Notes under the pieces: model-generated
The model's input: only the letters and a program-made list of their open reading frames with translations
What the model was told of the DNA's origin: nothing
Database searches by the model: none
Assembly (NCBI GenBank): GCA_018894105.1
Contig: CM032121.1
Coordinates: 27,504,230-27,568,229, forward strand
DNA length: 64,000 nucleotides
Reading direction: 5' to 3'
Source: Jacaranda mimosifolia
Lineage: Eukaryota; Streptophyta; Magnoliopsida; Lamiales; Bignoniaceae
Program-made: the position numbers and the translations under genes
Shown here: in pieces, positions 1-10,260 of the stretch
Layout: each line of letters begins with the position of its first letter
Position numbering within the stretch: the stretch's first letter is position 1

Positions 1-1312
1 TTTTTTATTCACTATTTTAGCCAATGATCATTAAAATAAAGATAATAGTTGATTCACACGGATGAATATAATAAATTAATATTTACTAAAAATGAAAATT
101 AAAGGGGGAAGAATTAATTTAATACAATATCGAAGTAAAGTTACCACAATCTAAATATTTAAATTAAAAACAAAACAATTTGTAGGAGCCGCAAAATAAA
201 TAAGCATAACTTTTATTAAGCTTTCGTTCCAATTTCATTTTTTATTTTACTTTTTATTTCATTATTTATTTCGCTTATAAGTTCACATTAAATGCATGTA
301 ATCATAATTAAAAATTTGTATAAATAAGTGTTTTATACATTACATTTATTTATACTTTATAATATAAAATAACTAATAACATGCTGGGGGAGATTTTTAT
401 TTTAAATATTCTTTTATATACCATGTTATGTAAGCTTTTATTATCAAATTAGTAATGTCATATTGAATTATCATATTACTATATATTATTGTTATAGTGA
501 ATTAATAATTAGAAAATGTATACTTATATTAAAATAATGATAGATTTAAAGATATATATTTTATGCTTAGTTTTTAATTTTTTGACAGAATAAAAAAAAA
601 TTAAAAACAAACATTGCCTAAATACTTCCCGAACCATTTTTTTTTTTAAGTTTAAATAAATATTGTCTGGATTCTTTTGTGGTCACAAGGGTTATTTAAT
701 TTATTATTAATGTTATGACAAGCATAAAGTCTGTACCCCCTTTTACTTTGGGAAGTGCCAGATCTCCTAGCAATCAATATGCTAGCTTTAAGATGCTTTC
801 CAACTTTCCAACCACAATAAAACCCGAGGATGGCGACGTACCACCCGAAAATCTGGACTTTCTGTTCTATATTAATTATATTAGTATGTGATCGATGAAA
901 TGCATTCAAAATAATTTTAATATTAAAAAAATTTATTTTATAATATAATTTATTTTATTTTTTATGATTAAAAAATAAATTATAACTATTTTTATTACTT
1001 AAAAAATTTGTTATTAATTAAATAAAATAATGTAAATATTTCAATTGAAAATATTGCGTTTGAAGATAATTCGTATTGAAATAAGTTGTAAAATATCAAT
1101 AGTTGCTAAATCTAAATTTAAAAGTATACATAAATTTTTAAAATGACAAAATTTTAAAAAATAAATCAAAAAATTAAGAAAATAAAAAAGGTGCAGAACA
1201 TTTTACTTAATATACTTTTTAAATTATATATATATACATATATATTGACATGATAATGAACCATTTATTTTTTTTAAATATAAAGCTCTTTTGAATGATT
1301 CTTAATAATATG
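1..1312. other. AT-rich intergenic DNA
   Basis: This stretch is strongly AT-rich, with poly(A)/poly(T) runs and no sustained open frame. The exception is a less AT-rich patch at about 720-870, described separately. It ends at the ATATG target duplication (1308-1312) of the Tat retrotransposon. I see no recognisable gene or repeat in the rest. Confidence 0.6.
715..891 (+). CDS. Small unassigned ORF, 58 codons
   Basis: An ATG at 715 opens a 58-codon frame ending at TGA 889-891. The patch is clearly less AT-rich than its surroundings. The product has the protein-like stretch FPTTIKPEDGDVPPENLDF in its second half and no signal peptide or membrane segment. The opposite strand is also open (85 codons, 909 down to 652), so direction is undecided. 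I do not recognise either product. It could be an exon, a relic of a host gene, or chance. There is no support from a promoter or neighbour. Confidence 0.18.
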   Translation: MTSIKSVPPFTLGSARSPSNQYASFKMLSNFPTTIKPEDGDVPPENLDFLFYINYISM

Positions 1313-1366
1313 TGATGAGGCTAAATATTGGGTATGTTAATATCTTGGGCTGGAATTAACTGGAAT

Positions 1367-1874
1367 TAGGGATGACAATGGGTTCGGGTAAATCGGGGAC
1401 CTGCCCCGAACCCGCCCCGGTTTGGAGTGAAAAAAATGGGGACTGGGGTGGGTAGTGGGTCTGGGGCGGGTTACGGGTTTTGGGGGACCGACCCGTATAG
1501 TAATTATATTATATATAATATATATTCATATTATATATTATATTATATATAACATATATATTATATATATAAGTATAAGTATTTAGTAGGTTATAATATT
1601 ATATTAGAAAATTAGGGCTTTTTTTTTTTTTTAACTTGTTTCAATTTTATTCTTTCAAACTCGATACTCACCAAAGTAAAATTTGTATATTGAAGTGATT
1701 ATGAAGAAAAGAGGGTAAAAAATATATACACAAAAATACAAAAAAATACAAAAAATACCACAAAAAAAAATGGGTTAGGCGGGTCCGACCCGCCGGGTCT
1801 AGGGCCAAAGGGAAGGCGGGGCAGGTCTCGGGTCCTACCAAACCCGCCCCAGACCTGCCCCGATGCTATCCCTG
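1367..1874. mobile_element. Non-autonomous hAT-type MITE (GC-rich ends)
   Basis: The element starts TAGGGATGACAATGGG and ends CGATGCTATCCCTG, so its ends are imperfect terminal inverted repeats of the TA/CAGGGATG type. It is flanked by ACTGGAAT (1359-1366) and ACTAGAAT (1875-1882), an 8-bp duplication with one mismatch, which is the hAT signature. The other LTR of the host retrotransposon lacks the insert at the same place, giving a direct empty-site comparison. The terminal 100 bp are rich in GGGGCGGGT-like runs, while the middle holds a TA-rich segment (1500-1575). It has no transposase ORF, so mobilisation would need an autonomous hAT elsewhere. Confidence 0.88.
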
Positions 1875-2083
1875 ACTAGAATCGACCTGAGATAGATCAA
1901 GAGGTGTGCCTCAAGTGAATCGGGATCGAGTCCTGCAATCAACAACAAACGTCAGGCTACACGAGGTGCCCTCAGCTAAGATACTCCAATGCTCAAATCA
2001 GTAAGTATTTACTAGAGATATGAGCAGTGGAGCGGGGGCATTAGATAAGAAATGACATACCTTGTTGAAGGGCTGTGATGGGG

Positions 2084-2091
2084 TATTTATA
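2084..2091 (-). promoter_or_regulatory. TATA box in the Tat 3' LTR
   Basis: The minus strand reads TATAAATA, a strong plant TATA box, at the same relative place in both LTRs. In this 3' copy it would drive transcription leftwards into flanking DNA. Confidence 0.55.
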
Positions 2092-2642
2092 GCCTTCTCA
2101 AGGTGGTTGACATGTCCTTGATGCCCCTGTTGTGTAAGAAAGGCCATTATCCTTGCTTGAGGATTTTCCTGTCTTATCCAGCTTGTGTACTGTTCTAGGT
2201 GGCGTTGTCTCCAGCTACCTAGGACAAGGCGGTACACTAGAAGCGCTTCCTACCCTGACATAGCTGCAAAAGGTGGTACTGCTGGTGGCATGCACCATTA
2301 ATGCGGCAACACAGCGCCTAACGAGGCATTCAATGCGGCCAATGAGATAGTCTTCCCTTGACCCTGCTGGTCGAGACCAGTCCACCAGCGGGGATGTCAC
2401 TTTGGATCTTGGTCACCGGGATCACTCTAGTAGAAGCTACATCATTCTGGTCGAAGGATTGGGACTGCATAAAGGAGACCATTGACCGCAACCAGGTCAA
2501 TAAGGAACGCAAATACTCGTCTCAACAAGTAGGGATCCAGAGGTCGAATGGTGGTCAAATCGCCTGCCCGATTCGGAACGAGTGGGGCTTAGGGCTCTTC
2601 TCCTAGTTGAGTGTTATTGGGCTGGGCCCGCCATCCATATCA

Positions 2643-2660
2643 TGAGTCCCCCTACTCCCG
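2643..2660 (-). other. Polypurine tract of the Tat element
   Basis: Directly before the 3' LTR the minus strand reads GGGAGTAGGGGGACTCA. This is the purine-rich primer for plus-strand DNA synthesis in LTR retrotransposons. Its position against the LTR edge confirms the element's orientation. Confidence 0.75.
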
Positions 2661-2898
2661 AGTCCTGATCGAGCATGCCGACAAGAAGGAATGGGGAGTA
2701 GCTGACGTACTGACCAGCAGTTGGAAAAGATTGACTAGAGTTCAACAAAGCAACTGGAGTCTCCCGGAGTCGACGAAGGTTTCACAAGGTCGACCAGGAT
2801 TTTAACGCATTTAATGCATCTGTTACGTTAGGTCATGTGAAATGCCAAGCGGCGGTAGAGTAATAATTGCGGCTGTTTAGGATTCCGCCCATGGGGCA

Positions 2899-2906
2899 TA
2901 TAAATA
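2899..2906 (+). promoter_or_regulatory. TATA box for the antisense extra ORF
   Basis: TATAAATA lies on the plus strand about 160 bp upstream of the ATG of the antisense ORF at 3068. It faces opposite to the LTR promoter. A plausible 5' splice site (GTAAGT) at 3006-3011 lies between it and the ORF. The promoter function is inferred from motif and position only. Confidence 0.5.
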
Positions 2907-3067
2907 GTGCGGTAAGAATTTTCGTTTCTGCATTTATAGATTTGCATGAGGTTGAGCCCAGCGATTTACTATCTTCTGCATTCTGCTTCTAAACAGCCAA
3001 ACCACGTAAGTATTTTAATATCTTTGAATGTTCTTTGTTCTTTAATCTTAAGCGTAACGACATAACA

Positions 3068-5315
3068 ATGATGTTGAAGGTTTTTAGTAGTGATGAGGGT
3101 AACCAGGAGAGCGATTGTGAGGGGACCAGGCCGAATAGGGCTCCGACCAGTAGTAGGAGTGATTCGACTAGCGAGTCTGATAGCTTGTCAAGTAATAGCT
3201 CAACCTGTAGTAGTTCTAGCGATGAACGAGTTGGCACTGGGGCCGAGTGACCCCCCAATATTTCGTGGTCGGTTGTTTACCCTCAATCACTATAGTGAGA
3301 TTAGGTCGGAGGTGACTAAGGCTGACCTTAATATCGTTAGGCAGGTTTATCACATTCCCCAAGGTTATGAGCTGATTGTCCAAAGCCTGGGGCTAGGATG
3401 CATCAACCACCAACTGGTTGCATTACAGTGCTCGAGGATGACCTTAGATGTAGGCTTAGATTCCCCCTTGCTAAGCCAATAATCGACCTGCTGAGGGGTC
3501 TTCAGGTCTGCATCACCAAACTTCTTCCCAACTATTTTTTGACCATATACAATTTTGTAGTTTTGATGCACGTCCACAACCAGCCACCTACCTTTGCCAA
3601 TTTCAACAACCTCTTTCACCTCCCTATGTCTCATAAGTCGGAGAGTACTAAGGAGTCGGGCTTTTATTGCCTGACCACTTGCCCTCGTCGAAAGTTCTCG
3701 GTGACCCCAGCCTCCTTCTTCGGCTAAAAATGGAAAACTAGGTACTTTTATGTTCGGGCTCCTGGGGGGAGTGGGCTTCAATATCCTTAGGGGTTGGATA
3801 CGGGGGTATGTCGAAATACCAGGGAACTAAACTCTAACTTGGCCCAACACCTTTGTATGGGATCTGGTCAAGTTTGGTCTGATAGAGGCATCTGGCTATA
3901 TTAAGGAGAAAAACCTTGTGTTGGCAGGCTTGTCGCCTACCCAGCTCGACCTGTCCGCAGATGCTCGATTAGATAGATGGTTACATGTGTTTCCCTTAGT
4001 TGATGTGCCTCTATTGTTTAGTCGAGCTTTACATGCATTGGTTTTATTGTCATGCAGATCGAGAAGAGATAATGAGTCAAACACGAGCCCAAGCCATTGC
4101 TCACGCGAAAAGGAACCTAGAGCGTCGTGGGGGCGTGGGGACTCAATGAGAGGCCATCGCGTCAGCCAAAGTGCAGCCTATTGCTACTGTCCCGTTGCTA
4201 CTACTCTTCTGGTAGGATCGGCGACTCCACTGGTTGAGGAAAAAGGCCTTCAACCGAACAGGAAAGGCCAGCCCCGAAAAGGATGGGACCGACAAAGGCA
4301 GAGGAAAGGCCAAGGCAACGAAAGGATACGACCTCTTTGGTCATTGAGATGATAGGGAGCTCTTTGACCTGACAGAGTTGCCCTTGCTACGGTTCGGCAC
4401 TGAGTTGGCAGTCTACAATTCTATGTCTATGATGACAATAGGGGAAACTGGGTCCTTGCTGATGAAGGTTTTAATGGCTGGTCTGTTCGTGTTTAATCAG
4501 TGCAAGATGATAGAGAAGAGTAAGGGCGCAGTGATGAAGGCCCTGGCTTATCATGTTAATATGGTAATGGTTTTAGTTGAGTAATGATTCATGGTGTTTT
4601 GCTTATGTTGGCGAGAATGTTGTCTTTACAGGTGGGCCAATCGGGCTATCATTTATTTCAGAGGTCAGAGCTTGCTCTCGACAAGGTAGACCAGATGTAG
4701 GAGGGCCACAAATAAATAGAGATGACAAAAGCGACACTTGAATCTGCCCAGATGGAGGTCGAGCGGTTGACCAAGCAGTTGGAGGAGAGTGATGTGCAAC
4801 TCGAGGCAAAAGATGCTGAGCTGATGGAGGCTATAAATGGGCAGAGCGCAGCTGAGGAGCTCTTGAAGAAGGCTCAAGTGGTAGCACAATCCTACTATGA
4901 CAATGGTCAAGCCTAGGGGTACGAGCCAGCGCTTCAATTTGCTCGGCATGAGTTTGATAGGATACTGTCCGGCAGGAGGCCGTTCAGCAGTTCATGCTGA
5001 CTTTTGCCTTCATGGATACCAGTATCGTCTTCTCTCTCATAACGCTAAGGATGCCTTCGACAAGGCCATCAAGCAGCTGGAGTTTCTTGGATACTCATTC
5101 AACGCGGAGGATAAAGAGCGTTGGGCTACACGCTCGACGAGCAGTTGTGCGCATACCCCGATGAGCCTGTTCCACCGGAAAGAGCCCCCATCGACGAGGC
5201 TGCACCAGCCGAGGGGCCATCTGCTATGCTAGCTGTTGGTCCTGCCCATCAAGCCAAGGTCGAGGCATTGACTACTGTGTTCAACTTAACCAACAACTTT
5301 GCCTTCGACATCTAG
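3068..5315 (+). pseudogene. Antisense extra ORF (aORF) of the Tat element, decayed
   Basis: This ORF runs opposite to gag-pol between integrase and the 3' LTR. From ATG 3068 it begins with a Ser/Glu/Asp-rich segment of about 45 residues, then shifts frame near 3240 into a conserved block starting PPIFRGRLFTLNHYSEIRSE. It shifts again near 3450 to LRFPLAKPIIDLLRGLQVCI, and an in-frame stop precedes a WKTRYFYVRAPG motif near 3737. A further segment holds LAGLSPTQLD (3920-3950), and a Glu/Lys/Gln-rich coiled-coil part follows at 4722-4914. The last open piece ends at 5313-5315. The layout (acidic head, conserved core with a W-K-x-R/K-F/Y-F/Y motif, coiled-coil tail) fits the plant proteins called putative gypsy-type transposon (Pfam Transposase_28). 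Function is unknown; it is known as an additional ORF in Tat elements such as Grande. Confidence 0.72.
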
Positions 5316-6105
5316 AAAGCAAAGTTAATGTGGCTAACTATTTTCCCCCTGGCTCATATCCTTTCCTGGTCGATGAAGCGGGGCCTTCTTGGCGTCTAGA
5401 AGAGGACGAGAATAGCCCCATTCAAGTTGAAGGGGTTAGGTCGAGCAATCCTTGAAGTGTTGGGCTTTATGCACTTGGTCGCCCTGCGAGGCATTTATTT
5501 GTAACTTTTTGGTTTTTGTTTTTATTTTTTGGACACAATGTATTCGAATTGCTATTTGGGGATAATATAAGTGTTTGACTTTTATGCATCAATGTCCAAT
5601 TTATCTTGCTTTTCTTTTGATGTTTTTGTTGAGGTCGAATGTCGATTATCAATAAATAACAACATAAACAAACGTAACCCTTTAATAAAGGAATTAAGTG
5701 TCTTTGTGGTCGATCTAAAGATCGATCAGCGCAAGAGTAATGAAATTGATCTAAGACGTTTATATCATGTTATGATGTAATTGACCTCAACTTGTGTAAT
5801 AGTCTGAGTTATACTGAGTCCATGGTCAACCATTGTCGTCTAGATGTGATTAAAATTTTAACGCATGAGCTACATGTTTTTGATTTTGTAATCGAATTGG
5901 GTGTTGGTCGACTGATAAGTCGAGATGAGTGATTAACTCATTTATTTACTGTGACCGATAAGCCTAAACGCCTCAGCTAGATGCCTCTGGTCAACCATAG
6001 GGTCAACCATAATCGATGGAATCGTTTATCTTTGACTATTGGATCGACTATGAGCAATCAATTTGTTTGTTTCCTATAGCTGGAAAACCTAAATGTTGCA
6101 GGTAG
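5316..6105. other. Non-coding 3' region of the Tat element
   Basis: This stretch lies between the end of the antisense ORF and the tandem repeats. It has no sustained ORF in either direction. The part from about 5890 onward already contains degenerate versions of the repeat words (GTCGACT, TAGGCTA-like), suggesting an older, eroded extension of the array. Confidence 0.6.
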
Positions 6106-6502
6106 AAACCGATCTCTGGTCAACTCCGAACAATTAGGTCATTCGTTAATTTAGGCTAGAAGCCTCTATCTTACAATTTGAAACCAATATCGACTATTGG
6201 GTCGACTCCGATTGACTGGATCGTCCGTCAATTTGGGCTAAAAGCCTTTATTGTGTGGTTTGAAACCGATGTTGACTACTTGGTTGATTCCAAACGATTA
6301 GGTCATTCGTCAATTTAGGCTAAAAGCCTTTATTGTGCGGTTTGAAATTGATGTGGACTACTGGCTGACTCCTACGATTGGGTTGTCCATTAATTTAGGA
6401 TAAAAGTCTTTATCATGTGGTTTGAAACCGATGTTGACTACTGGGTCAACTCTGAACAATTGGGTCATTTGTCAATTTAGGCTAGAAGCTTTTATCTTGT
6501 GG
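6106..6502. repeat. Tandem array, about five units of 75-82 bp
   Basis: Five consecutive units start near 6106, 6181, 6263, 6345 and 6425. Each begins GAAACCGATGT-like, contains a TTGACTACTGGGTCGACTC-like core and a CAATTTAGGCTAAAAGCC segment, and ends GTGGTTTG. Units 2 and 3 are each 82 bp; units 4 and 5 are 80 and 78 bp. The array lies just beyond the pol stop codon (6545-6547, minus strand). Arrays at this place are known in the Tat lineage, where they can seed new satellite DNA. Confidence 0.85.
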
Positions 6503-6544
6503 TATAAGTAGGATGTTGTACAAATGGGCGTAGCTTTATTGCTT

Positions 6545-7650
6545 TTAGAGGGGTGTTGTGGTATACACATAGAATTTCTTCAAGTTTATCGCGTTCCATG
6601 GTCGAAGGAGCTCATTTTCGTGCATGTCCGCAAGTCGATATGCGTTGTGCTTTACTACCTTAACCATCGAATATGGGTCGTCCCACTTAAGGTCAAGCTT
6701 TCCCACATTCTTCGATACTTTGACTTTTTTGAGGACAAAGTCGCCTATTTTGAAAGTTCTAGGTCGAACTCCCTTGTTGTAATGTTATGCCATCATCGAC
6801 CTATATCTCTGTGTCATGGTGTAAGCTTGCTGTCACAGCTCGTCGATGGTCTCCAGATCGAGTTCCTTTTTTGAAGTGTTTCTAATTGGGTTGAAATGGA
6901 TCACTCGAACTGTATGTTAGATAAGTTCCGTTGGGATGACTACCTCTGATCCATAAGCCAGGTTGTGACATATGGCTGTTTGAGGAGTTATTCTGTACGC
7001 TTATAGGACGCTTAGGAGTTATTCCAGTCGTGCCTTGAGATGGTCGAGCACAGTTCTATTCATGACCTCCGTCTGACCGTTAGCTTGGGGATTTCCTACT
7101 GAAGTGAAGTGTTGGAGAATCCCAAAGTTTTCACACCAAGCCCTCATATTTCTGTTCTGAAATTGTGTTCCATTGTCTGATATCAGGACTTTAGGTAGAC
7201 CAAAATGGTAGATAATATTCTTCCATATAAAACTCTTGATGGTGGCATCGGTTATTTTGGGTACAACCTCTACTTTAACCTACTTCGTAAAGGTACTCAA
7301 TGGCGATGATCATAAATTTCCTTAGACTCGTTGTCTTTGGAAAAGATCCGACTATATTAATTCCCCACTAGTCGAATGGCCACATGATTTGTACATTAAC
7401 TATCGATGAAGCAGGTTGATGCAAGATGTTCGAGTGCAGCTGGTAGGATTAACACCTTCTAGCGAAGTCAATGGCATTTTATAGTAGCGTCGGGTAGAAG
7501 TATCCATATCTAATGATCTTATGCGCCAGTGACCGCCATTCGGAGTGATTGCTGCAAATACCTGCATGGACTTGGTGCAAGACGTCGCTGGCCTGGGATG
7601 GAGTTAGGCATCTTAGTGGGGGTCCTAAGATCGACCCCCAGTAAAGCTAC
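6545..7650 (-). pseudogene. Integrase of the Tat element, defective
   Basis: Read on the minus strand, the block opens with an H2C2 zinc-binding segment near 7620-7540 (HQVHAGICSNH), with the second cysteine region beyond it. It continues to the catalytic core with ISDNGTQFQNRNMRAWCENF and VGNPQANGQTEVMNRT near 7200-7060, which supply the second Asp and the Glu of the D,D,E triad. The C-terminal part has the IGDFVL and KWDDPYSMVKVV motifs and ends LRPWNAINLKKFY before the TAA at 6547-6545. Stops and frameshifts near 7480, 7330, 7260 and 6820 make it non-functional. In an intact element this protein inserts the cDNA into the genome. Confidence 0.88.
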
Positions 7651-7869
7651 CCATGCTTATCGAGTGCGAATTTAGTGGCTTCACCCCTAAGTCTACGCGA
7701 TTCTCCCTTGTCTTCGAGGGTCGTTCCTTCTCTCAAGTACGCCTTTATGGCATCCTGCTAGGAGGGAGGAGTTTCTTCAATCTGCCCCACCAAATACTTA
7801 TCTAGGTCATCTATTCTGGGCTTCGTTGCCACCAGCATACCTTTTGCTGAGCTTGTGAACTTTGACAGT

Positions 7870-8260
7870 ACATCAGCATGTTCGTTCTCTGATCGAGGGA
7901 CCTAACTAAGGGAAAACTTTTACACAGCCACTAGAGCCTCTTGACCTCAGCTAAGTATCTGCTTATTGTTGACTCTTTAGCCTCAAAGTTTCCTTCGACT
8001 TATTTTACAACTAGTTGGGAGTCGGTGATGGCCACCAGCTGCTCAACCCTACGGTCTACTGTCATCCTCATGCCAGCAAGGAGGGCCTCGTACTCTGCTT
8101 CGTTGTTAGTTACTGGGTAGTCAAGCTTGATTGCAAATTGTATTCCTCTGCGAGTGGCGAGCGCAACAAGATGCCAATCCCTCTGGAGGAGGAGGTCGCT
8201 GACCCGTCAACATGTAATATCCATACAAGGGAGTTGCGGTTATTTTAGACATATAGGTCG
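7870..8260 (-). pseudogene. Second (archaeal-type) RNase H of the Tat element, defective
   Basis: On the minus strand the motif LVWILHVDGSATSSSRGIGI lies near 8235-8175. It carries the first catalytic Asp of an RNase H fold and matches the WxLYVDGSS start of the extra RNase H found in plant Tat elements. Downstream the frame breaks up in stops. It sits between the normal gypsy RNase H and integrase, the usual place for this added domain. The archaeal-type label comes from what is known of the lineage, not from an alignment done here. Confidence 0.68.
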
Positions 8261-8391
8261 AGTCTCTCGGCAACAAAGTTCGCTAACACTTTTGCTTTTA
8301 TAGCAGTCCGGGGTTGGAATGTGATGTCGAATTCACCCAACTCAATTGCCCATCTGGTCAATCATCCTGACGTATCAGGTTTTGATAGTAC

Positions 8392-8780
8392 TTACTTCAA
8401 AGGTTGGTTCATCAGGACAACGATGGCGTGAGATTGAAAGTAAGGTCTTAATTTGCGAGCTGCTGTGACTAGGGCAAGGGCAAATTTTTCAATCTCAAGA
8501 TAGTTGTGCTCGAGGCCCTGCAATGCTTTACTACTGTAGTAGACAAGCCGACGAGAACCATCTCTAATCGACACCAAGATGGAGCTTATATACTTGCAAT
8601 GCTTTGATGAGATTGCTAAGTATACTTGCAAAATTTCTCCTAGCTCAGGCTTGGCCAACATAGGCGCAGATGAGAGATAATATTTCAGGTCAATCAGGGC
8701 CTGGTCACATTGCTCGGTCCATTGGAAACCCGACCTCTTTGCATTTCTCAAAATCTTGAAAACTGACAAGCTTTTGTCAG
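8392..8780 (-). pseudogene. Connection/first RNase H domain of the Tat element
   Basis: An open block of 125 codons on the minus strand reads FQWTEQCDQALIDLKYYLSS, then the YLAISSKH and RLVYYSSKALQGLEHNYLEI motifs, and closes with ALALVTAARKLRPYFQSHAI and a NQPLK end. This is the standard gypsy RNase H that follows the reverse transcriptase, degrading the RNA strand of the hybrid. The intact length of the block contrasts with the broken domains on both sides. Confidence 0.88.
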
Positions 8781-8799
8781 CTAATCAGGTAATAAACCT

Positions 8800-9560
8800 T
8801 CCCAGAGTTATGATCCTTCCGACCAGAAATTGCACATCTCTAATTATTCAAGGGGGCATAATGTCCAAAACTACTTGAATTTTTTGTGGGTTTACCTTAA
8901 TCCACCATTCGTTGACCATGTATCCCAGAAATTTGCCTCATCGCACTCCGAAGGTATACCTATTTGAGTTGAGCTTTATGTCAAATGCTCTGAGTATGGA
9001 AAATATGTAGTTGAGGTTGACCAGATGATTATGTTCTTTTTCAGTTTTGACGATCATGTTGTCGACATAGACCTCCATGAATTTTTCAATCTCATTCTTG
9101 AACATGAAGTTTACTAGCCTCTGATACGTTGCACCTGAATTTTTTAGCCTAAAAGACATGACCAGAAAATAGTATACCCCATTGGGGACGACAAAAGATG
9201 TTTTGTCCTTATCTTTGGGGGTCATAAAAATTTGGTAATATCCTTGGAATGCATCCATCATGCTCAATAACTCACAACCAGCAGTGAAATCAACTAATAA
9301 GTCTATGCGAGGTAAGGGATAAGGATCTTTAGGGCAAGCTTTATTCAAGTCAGTGAAATCGTTACACATGCGTCATTTGCCCTCATTCTTAGGGATAAGG
9401 ACTACATTACAAAGCCAACTCGGATATTGAATTTCTACAATGTATCCTGCCTCTAAGAGCTTGTTGACCTTCTCCTCGATGATCTGGCATCGCTCAACAT
9501 TAAAGGTCCAGGTCTTTTACTTTTTCACTGGTTTATATGAGGGTTCATGTTTAGGCGGTG
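8800..9560 (-). pseudogene. Reverse transcriptase of the Tat element, defective
   Basis: The minus strand encodes EKVNKLLEAGYIVEI, then PKNEGK, a TGA where the family has Trp, and RMCNDFTDLNKACPKDPYPL. It continues through LLSMMDAFQGYYQIFMTPKD, SGATYQRLVNFMFKN and EVYVDNMIVKTEKEH. The catalytic box YVDD reads YVDN (codons at 9069-9058), so the second Asp is lost. The usual PFGLKN reads SFRLKN. With the stop near 9370 the enzyme cannot work. The block is otherwise collinear with plant Tat reverse transcriptases. Confidence 0.92.
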
Positions 9561-10260
9561 GACTGTGACGCTAGGGTCGATTCCCTGGAGGTTGGAGGCC
9601 TTCCAAGAAAAAACATCAATATTTTATCTGAGGAAATCGACCATGAGGCACTCCATGTTATCCCCTAAGTCAGTATCGATTCTAGAGGTCTTGTCGGGGT
9701 TTCTCGGTTCCATCTCAATTGTCTTGATCTCTTCAATGGGCTCCACTCTGGTTTCTTCGAGCTTTTTCTTTTTGCTCGACTGGCCTTCTTCAGGATTCGC
9801 TAATGGGGCATCCCCCGAGGAACACAACTTTGGTCGACTCTTTTGCTCGGTAGCCTCGATCGAGATTGTGTAATAGCACCATACTTCCTTGATATTGCAC
9901 AAAAGTTCTCCCATGTCGGCGGTGGCCAAAAATTTGACCTTCATGTGATAGGTTGAAACAACAGCTCAGAAGTCGCTTAGAGCCGATCGCCTGATTATGG
10001 CATTATACGCAAAAGGGGCATCAACGACCAGCTAATTGATCATAAGGGTCCTCTTCCGAAGAGCTTCCCCAAACAATGTAGAGAGGTTGATGGATCCCTC
10101 AGGTATGATTTTTGTTCATCCGGATCCGACCAGTGGTATTCTGACTGGTTCAAACTTCAATTTTCCCAACTTTATGCTTTCCAAAGTCGATAGAAATATG
10201 ATAATGGCCAAAATCCCGTTGCCACACTGGTGGACAATTAAAAAATAGTTTCGATCGAAG
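9561..10260 (-). pseudogene. Protease region and linker of the Tat element, defective
   Basis: On the minus strand the segment LVVDAPFAYNAIIRRSAL (about 10035-9980), followed by AVVSTYHMKVKFLA, is the conserved C-terminal part of Tat aspartic proteases. The linker that follows (9944-9624) is Glu/Lys-rich and holds RIDTDLGDNMECLMVDFLR, matching the region before the reverse transcriptase. The catalytic Asp segment near 10200 is not clearly readable. Several stops interrupt the reading. Confidence 0.75.

Larger units (their letters stand above)
1313..2642 (-). repeat. 3' LTR of the Tat element, interrupted by a hAT MITE
   Basis: This LTR matches 11970-12762 along its whole length apart from the inserted MITE at 1367-1874 and that element's duplicated 8 bp. 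Removing these leaves about 814 bp, against 793 bp for the 5' LTR. The two copies have diverged visibly by substitutions and small indels, so the insertion is not recent. The minus strand carries a TATAAATA box at 2084-2091. Confidence 0.93.

Noticed and set aside
1500..1575. TA-rich palindromic run as an origin or promoter
   Set aside because: It is the low-complexity centre of the MITE; such runs are common in these elements and carry no further signal.
3365..3781. 138-codon minus-strand ORF in the 3' part of the Tat element
   Set aside because: It is the shadow of the plus-strand aORF, whose conserved blocks lie on the other strand; an envelope-like gene was considered and no signal peptide or membrane segment supports it.
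8938..9369. Endogenous pararetrovirus (caulimovirus-like) origin for the reverse transcriptase
   Set aside because: LTRs with TSD, gag-to-integrase order and Tat-type wording identify a Ty3/gypsy retrotransposon; no movement-protein or coat domain is present.
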